Source: Desulfobacteraceae bacterium (lineage in GTDB: Bacteria > Desulfobacterota > Desulfobacteria > Desulfobacterales > Desulfococcaceae). Taken from it: a stretch of 35,020 nucleotides of DNA. Position numbers and translations under genes: made by a program. The stretch is from the NCBI GenBank assembly GCA_011390755.1, contig JAABRU010000043.1:1-35020 (forward strand). The letters are read 5' to 3'. Positions 32,101 to 35,020 of this stretch are shown here, in pieces (the stretch's first letter is position 1; the number at the start of each line of letters is the position of its first letter). Under the pieces are notes generated by a model. The model made no database searches, was not told the DNA's origin, and worked only from the letters and a program-made list of their open reading frames with translations.

Positions 32101-33458
32101 TTGGCCTTGATTCCGAAAGTGAAAGTACCGGCTGCTTTCCAGGTCATTGTCACATCCGCAAAGCCGATAACCGCCGGGCCTTTCACTCCTTTTGTATCAA
32201 AACCGTTGATAATGATTGTTCCGGCTGTGCTGCTGTTGATATTTGCCGGGGGAAAAGCCGAACCGGCAGTTTTGACAGCCGCAACATTCACTTTCGCAGA
32301 GTCGTAGGTCAGTGTAAACTTGTAGGCATTCAGGGTTCGGCTATCCGGAACCGTTGCCATCAGGCGGATGGTCTGGGTTCCGTTACAGTTCAGGGATGCG
32401 GAAGACAGTCTCTGGTTTGCTGTGTCTGCCCAATAGGTTTCACTGGAAGTAATCGTATTTATTTTAAAATTTGTATTACTTACATCAGGCACAGGAGCAA
32501 ACTGACTGTCATGGGTCTCACCGAAGCTGTTTACCAGGATTTTGAAATCCGAACTTCCGGCTGCAAGTCCCTTAACCGTCACATCAATAAAAGAAACAAT
32601 GGCCGGACCTGCGATTCCCTGGGTTGTAAAACCGTTGGTAATGATCTGTCCGGCAGTGCTTTTATTAATATTCACAGACGGAAAAGTGGTGTCATGGGGA
32701 TTATTGGGAATTTCTGTATCCGCACTCGGCACAGCATTTACAACTTCTATAACCGTGCTGTCATAGGTCAAAGTATATTTGAAAGCCCCCAGTGTTTTGG
32801 TATCCGGCACTCCGGCTTTGAGGCGGATGACTTTTTCTTCCCCGATGAGCAGGTTCACCTGCGTCAGACGGATTCCGGCTGTGTCTGTCCAGTACACTTC
32901 GCTTGAATCCACTGTAATACCGCTAATATCAGTCGGTATATCCACAGGGGTAACAGCAATGGGATTTGAGGCACTTTCTCCGAAATCGTCAACGGTCATC
33001 GCAAGATTTCCGGTTCCGGCGGCTTTGCCTTCCACGACAAACTCAATCAGTGTTGCCACTGCCCCCGCAGCACCACCGGCAACACCGGCAGTATCAAAGC
33101 CAGTGAGTTTGATGATTCCGGTATCACTGGGAAATGTTTCGGGGTTTGTCAGAACATAAGCCAGATCCGCCCCGGTATCGTTGGATGAAACAAAACGGAT
33201 ACTTGCTCCGTCATAGTTTACATTAACGGTGAAAGCTTTCAGTGTCTGATTGGCAGGCACATCCGCCCGCAGACGGATAATTTTCTGTTCTCCCACCGAC
33301 AGTTTCAATCCCTCTGTACTGCTGATGGGATTATTGGCATCATCTGTCCAGAACAGGTTCTGTGCATAAAGTGATCCTGCAAAAACCAGGTTTACTGCAA
33401 GAGCAATGAGCATAAACAGGGGCAACCCGGCTACGCAGTTTTTCTTTCTCTTTACCAT
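29130..33458 (-). CDS. Large surface protein: cohesin-like x3, PKD x8, anchor domain, sorting tail
   Basis: A 1442-aa exported protein. The signal peptide spans about residues 1-34 (LPLFMLIALAVNLVFAGSLY). Three cohesin-like modules follow (about 35-170, 185-325, 335-475), each opening with a WTD/WAD motif and containing IRLKAGVPDTKTLGAFKYTL-like sequence. Eight PKD domains (about 480-1125) repeat WDFGDG and HTYAxxGTYTV; two are shortened. Then come an Fn3-like segment, an acidic NGNGVPDDQE loop, a choice-of-anchor-U-like domain (GGAGDSDGVKNGWIVDP) and a tail. The tail reads GGGGSDTCFIES, a hydrophobic helix, then IRRNER, like a CTERM sorting signal. I chose the ATG at 33458 (GGAGG upstream), which places the signal peptide at the N terminus. 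The gene ends at a strong terminator. The role is probably cell-surface adhesion or assembly. Confidence 0.88.
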   Translation of the reverse strand: MVKRKKNCVAGLPLFMLIALAVNLVFAGSLYAQNLFWTDDANNPISSTEGLKLSVGEQKIIRLRADVPANQTLKAFTVNVNYDGASIRFVSSNDTGADLAYVLTNPETFPSDTGIIKLTGFDTAGVAGGAAGAVATLIEFVVEGKAAGTGNLAMTVDDFGESASNPIAVTPVDIPTDISGITVDSSEVYWTDTAGIRLTQVNLLIGEEKVIRLKAGVPDTKTLGAFKYTLTYDSTVIEVVNAVPSADTEIPNNPHDTTFPSVNINKSTAGQIITNGFTTQGIAGPAIVSFIDVTVKGLAAGSSDFKILVNSFGETHDSQFAPVPDVSNTNFKINTITSSETYWADTANQRLSSASLNCNGTQTIRLMATVPDSRTLNAYKFTLTYDSAKVNVAAVKTAGSAFPPANINSSTAGTIIINGFDTKGVKGPAVIGFADVTMTWKAAGTFTFGIKANSYGTDSANQFLPPDSSINITVAQCVTPPICTQPTAGFSANPDSGMVPLEVTFTDTSGNATSWQWDFGDGKTSTSQNPVHEYTSPGTYTVKQTVSNSCGSATATKTVTVEKCMAAFTVVGTGNALEVLFDGSSSSNAVSYMWDFGDGVTGEGATATHTYAQAGTYTVKLKVTGSDENCVGVSERTVTVSESCVASAFFAVTISEESIDLPPFFPSIVPTRTLVFDASGSTADTYSWDFGDENTGTGESVTHTYAADGTYTVTLTVTANGCSDTSVQTVTVGGTCMANAAFTAFTTENSLTVTFSADGSVGETYSWTFGDGTTGSGMTVSKTYDASGTYDVNLTVTADGGCTDTAAESVTVAQEDCDAVAAFTYDYGSGLTVIFNTEGTVGSPLFDYGDGKTGTETSHTYAAAGTYTVKLTATADNGCKAVFSDTVNLTACDASAVFTAAVNGLTATFNTENTSGALMFEYGDGSTGTESTYTYGASGTYEVVLTATGNNGCTRESSRMVTVCGAAAVMTAEPAAGMAPLTVAFDSAGSVGDSITWDFGDGNTDSGAQISYTYAVPGTYTVMLTVQDTDGGDNCSATDEAAITVSEACTVIAKFTAAPETGVVPLTVTFNAEGSSEGEYTWDFGDGQADSGITASHTYATAGTYTITLTVSNDCDSATSMKTVTAVLPSGDEPEAPVLAEPADGMPNIALKALLKTGAFKSPVGAAHGQTKWQIALDPAFTQMVYSLTSSDNLTSLTLPDFILTHPGTSYYWRAMFTDSSGRASGWSDVFTFVTVGANEEDLNGNGVPDDQEVVNPPKTINGLWARILSTDADSVGVETDDCGELGWVKWISAEEMAVTAALPAGYEFPYGFVTYKTAVNAGCDSVTVNLHLTKALPDDFIGFKYSQKDGWLDVTDLISVSDDRKVVTFVLIDGGAGDSDGVKNGWIVDPVTIGVVPEACCEGGGGSDTCFIESASGNALAVILLALTAALSMIFIRRNER

Positions 33459-33495
33459 AGTACCTCCGTGATTAGTATGTGGCAATAAGATAAAA

Positions 33496-33522
33496 CCCCG
33501 TAAGCCCGGACGGCTTACGGGG
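33496..33522 (-). terminator. Rho-independent terminator after the small cohesin gene
   Basis: An 11-bp perfect stem CCCCGTAAGCC/GGCTTACGGGG (33496-33506 and 33512-33522) with loop CGGAC. On the minus strand TTTTATCTTATT follows. It lies between the small cohesin-like gene and the large surface-protein gene, so the latter may have its own promoter or depend on readthrough. Confidence 0.75.
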
Positions 33523-33578
33523 CTTATAAATTTTTCAGACCTGTATAACACCTTCCAAATTGAACAATAATTCTCCGT

Positions 33579-34076
33579 TTATTCCGCACTAAGTGTTAAC
33601 AGTTCCGCTTCCGGAATAAACTGCTTATTGGCATCAGTACCATAGGCAGAAAAGGTGGCAGACAGAGAACTGCTGCCGGATTTTTTGCTTTTGATGCTGA
33701 TATCCAGAATGGCAATCTCCGCTTCCCCTTCAACACCTTTTACACTGAAACCGTTGGCAATGATCTCTCCCGGAGTATTGAGATTGATACTTGCCGGTGC
33801 AATGGCCGCATCCGGTGGAGCCAGAACATCGCTGACTTCCACTGCGTTTTCATTATAAGAAATGACAAAGCTGTAGGCATTGAGTACTTTGCCTTCGGGA
33901 ACCGGAGCCATCAGACGGATAATTGTCCCTGTGTCCGAAGACAGTTTTACAGTGCTGACCGGGCTGTTGTCTGCCGCCACCCAGTAGGCTTTGCTGTCAT
34001 CAGCCGATGCAGCAGAAATTATCATGAGACAGCTAAGCATTATCATCATACAGATAGAAAATGTCTTTTTATACAT
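33579..34076 (-). CDS. Secreted single-domain cohesin-like protein
   Basis: A 165-aa protein. The signal peptide MYKKTFSICMMIMLSCLMII ends near ASA-D (about residue 25). The rest is one module of the same kind as the three at the N terminus of the neighbouring large protein: YWVAADNSPVS, IIRLMAPVPEGKVLNAYSF, INLNTPGEIIANGF and FSAYGTDANKQF. Cohesins bind dockerins, and a dockerin-like domain ends the next gene upstream. GGAGGT precedes the ATG. A terminator follows the stop. It could be a free adaptor or a recent copy of the module in the large protein. Confidence 0.85.
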   Translation of the reverse strand: MYKKTFSICMMIMLSCLMIISAASADDSKAYWVAADNSPVSTVKLSSDTGTIIRLMAPVPEGKVLNAYSFVISYNENAVEVSDVLAPPDAAIAPASINLNTPGEIIANGFSVKGVEGEAEIAILDISIKSKKSGSSSLSATFSAYGTDANKQFIPEAELLTLSAE

Positions 34077-34113
34077 TGTTTTTTACCTCCTTGATCGGAA
34101 GATTTTATTTGTA

Positions 34114-34147
34114 CAGGAAAGTGTATCCTTTCAGACACACTTTCCTG
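34114..34147 (-). terminator. Hairpin after the TIG-dockerin gene, possible terminator
   Basis: An 11-bp perfect stem CAGGAAAGTGT/ACACTTTCCTG (34114-34124 and 34137-34147) with a 12-nt loop, about 20 nt past the stop. On the minus strand the following bases (TACAAATAAAATC) form only a weak U-run, so it could also be an mRNA stability element. Confidence 0.5.
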
Positions 34148-34168
34148 CAAGGGTTTTATCAGACAGAA

Positions 34169-35020
34169 TCAGTTGCAGTCAGGCAGACTTGTTACTATCT
34201 GCGCATCATATTCGGCGATTTTAAGTGCGTCATAGGTATTAACCTCAGTGTTGCAGTCCACATTTGATACAGCCAGATTGATTCCTGTAGCATCAAGTCC
34301 GACAGCATGTTTGGCTACAAGAAGAGCATCGAAAATATCAACGCACCATGCGGCATTTTCAGCAGTGCAGTTACCGTCTGCATCACCGATAACACCTGCA
34401 ATATATGTAAAGGCATTATCCAGCGTATCCGTTGAATTGTCTGCATTGGTAACCGTCACAGCGACAGCACCGGCGGTTCCTGCCGGAGTCTTACAGGTGA
34501 TTGTATTGGCAGAAATCACAAGATCAGTTGCTTCTGTTGTTCCGAAAGTCACCTTGGCGCCTGCTGCAAAGCCGCTTCCGCTTATTGTTACCATGCTTCC
34601 ACCGTTCTCAGAACCGTAGTTCGGAGTTACTGATGTCACTGAGACACCCGGAGGAATATAAGAAAAACCGCCCGTCAGGGTTCCGCTTGTGGTATCCGTG
34701 TTGGTTACAACCACATCCACTGTTCCGGTTCCCGCAGGGGTCGTACAGCTGATCTGCGTGTCGGAGTCAACCGTAACACCGGTGGCCGCCGTGCCTCCGA
34801 AGGTCACACCGGCCCCGGCTGCGAACCCCGTTCCTGTCACGGTTACGGCTGTACCGCCGGCTTCGTCACCGCTGGTCGGATTTACAGAGGTTACCGTGAC
34901 AGCCGCGGCGGTATTATAGGTAAAACCGCCCGTCAGGGTTCCGCTTGTGGTATCCGTGTTGGTTACAACCACATCCACTGTTCCGGTTCCCGCAGGGGTC
35001 GTACAGCTGATCTGCGTGTC
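34169..35020 (-). CDS. TIG-repeat protein ending in a dockerin-like domain (5' part outside window)
   Basis: The last 284 or so codons of a larger surface protein; the frame is open at the window edge. IPT/TIG modules of 86 residues repeat (VTSVNPTSGDEAGGTAVTV, then GTGFAAGAGVTFGG). The final TIG is more diverged (PNYGSENGGSMVTISGSGF). A dockerin-like domain follows: GDADGNCTAENAAWCVDIFD with ALLVAKHAVGL, then a second half, VDCNTEVNTYDALKIAEYDA. Both halves keep Ca-loop Asp residues. With cohesin-like modules encoded by the next two genes, partner binding on the surface is plausible. A 99-bp segment at the window edge is an exact copy of 34664-34762. Confidence 0.85.
   Translation of the reverse strand, partial: DTQISCTTPAGTGTVDVVVTNTDTTSGTLTGGFTYNTAAAVTVTSVNPTSGDEAGGTAVTVTGTGFAAGAGVTFGGTAATGVTVDSDTQISCTTPAGTGTVDVVVTNTDTTSGTLTGGFSYIPPGVSVTSVTPNYGSENGGSMVTISGSGFAAGAKVTFGTTEATDLVISANTITCKTPAGTAGAVAVTVTNADNSTDTLDNAFTYIAGVIGDADGNCTAENAAWCVDIFDALLVAKHAVGLDATGINLAVSNVDCNTEVNTYDALKIAEYDAQIVTSLPDCN
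34664..35020. repeat. 258-bp-period coding repeat, 99 bp identical
   Basis: Bases 34664-34762 and 34922-35020 are identical, 258 bp (86 codons) apart, in the TIG-encoding part of the gene. The second copy runs off the window, so the array probably continues. Exact identity suggests recent duplication or gene conversion. Confidence 0.9.

Overview
The window reads like a chromosomal stretch of an anaerobic Desulfobacterota (deltaproteobacterial) genome, possibly a filamentous Desulfonema-like sulfate reducer. This placement is inference. It rests on the rplU-rpmA-obg-proB order, GTG/TTG starts, large cohesin/PKD/TIG/dockerin surface proteins, heme-c sensor kinases, an Fe-S flavoprotein, and many short dispersed inverted repeats. 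Base composition is near 50% GC. Apart from queD-queE, every gene I accept is on the minus strand.

Layout. 1-429: GC-rich hairpins, no gene. 430-5056 (minus): housekeeping cluster rplU-rpmA-obg-proB-SulP transporter, tightly packed, with a candidate promoter at 5146-5174. 5186-6199: FMN-dependent alpha-hydroxy-acid dehydrogenase-like protein with an N-terminal Cys cluster. 6236-6480: two MITE-like repeats (called R1 and R2 here). 7131-8155 (plus): queD-queE with a good sigma70-type promoter. 8283-9574: an Rpn-type PD-(D/E)xK nuclease gene with 27-bp coding tandem repeats, bracketed by two direct copies of repeat R3. 9813-10078: a 23-bp perfect inverted repeat and another R1. 10103-12704: a CoxE-like VWA protein, a nested repeat (R2 inside R1), and an EamA transporter. 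12772-15042: an unrecognised 756-aa protein. 15330-15751: an island of four repeats. 15765-16463: a P-loop kinase-like protein.

28624-16929 (minus) is the most unusual region. Six genes lie head to tail with overlaps or gaps of at most about 26 nt: an Fe-S flavoprotein, a REC-PAS-PAS-kinase hybrid, a heme-c-type PAS histidine kinase, a RecQ-like protein whose Walker A and B motifs look degenerate, a 1205-aa coiled-coil protein with about 220-aa internal repeats, and a small protein resembling MjaI-type restriction endonucleases behind a predicted signal peptide. A redox/heme two-component module seems to be cotranscribed with a helicase-like/coiled-coil/nuclease-like cassette. I know of no described system with this composition.

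29130-35020 (minus): a cell-surface cluster. It comprises a 1442-aa protein (three cohesin-like domains, eight PKD domains, an anchor domain and a C-terminal sorting-type tail), a single-domain cohesin-like secreted protein, and the 3' part of a TIG-repeat protein ending in a dockerin-like domain. A cohesin-dockerin surface assembly is plausible.

No rRNA, tRNA, CRISPR array or complete transposase gene was seen. Family assignments come from reading the protein sequences by eye; no database search was possible.
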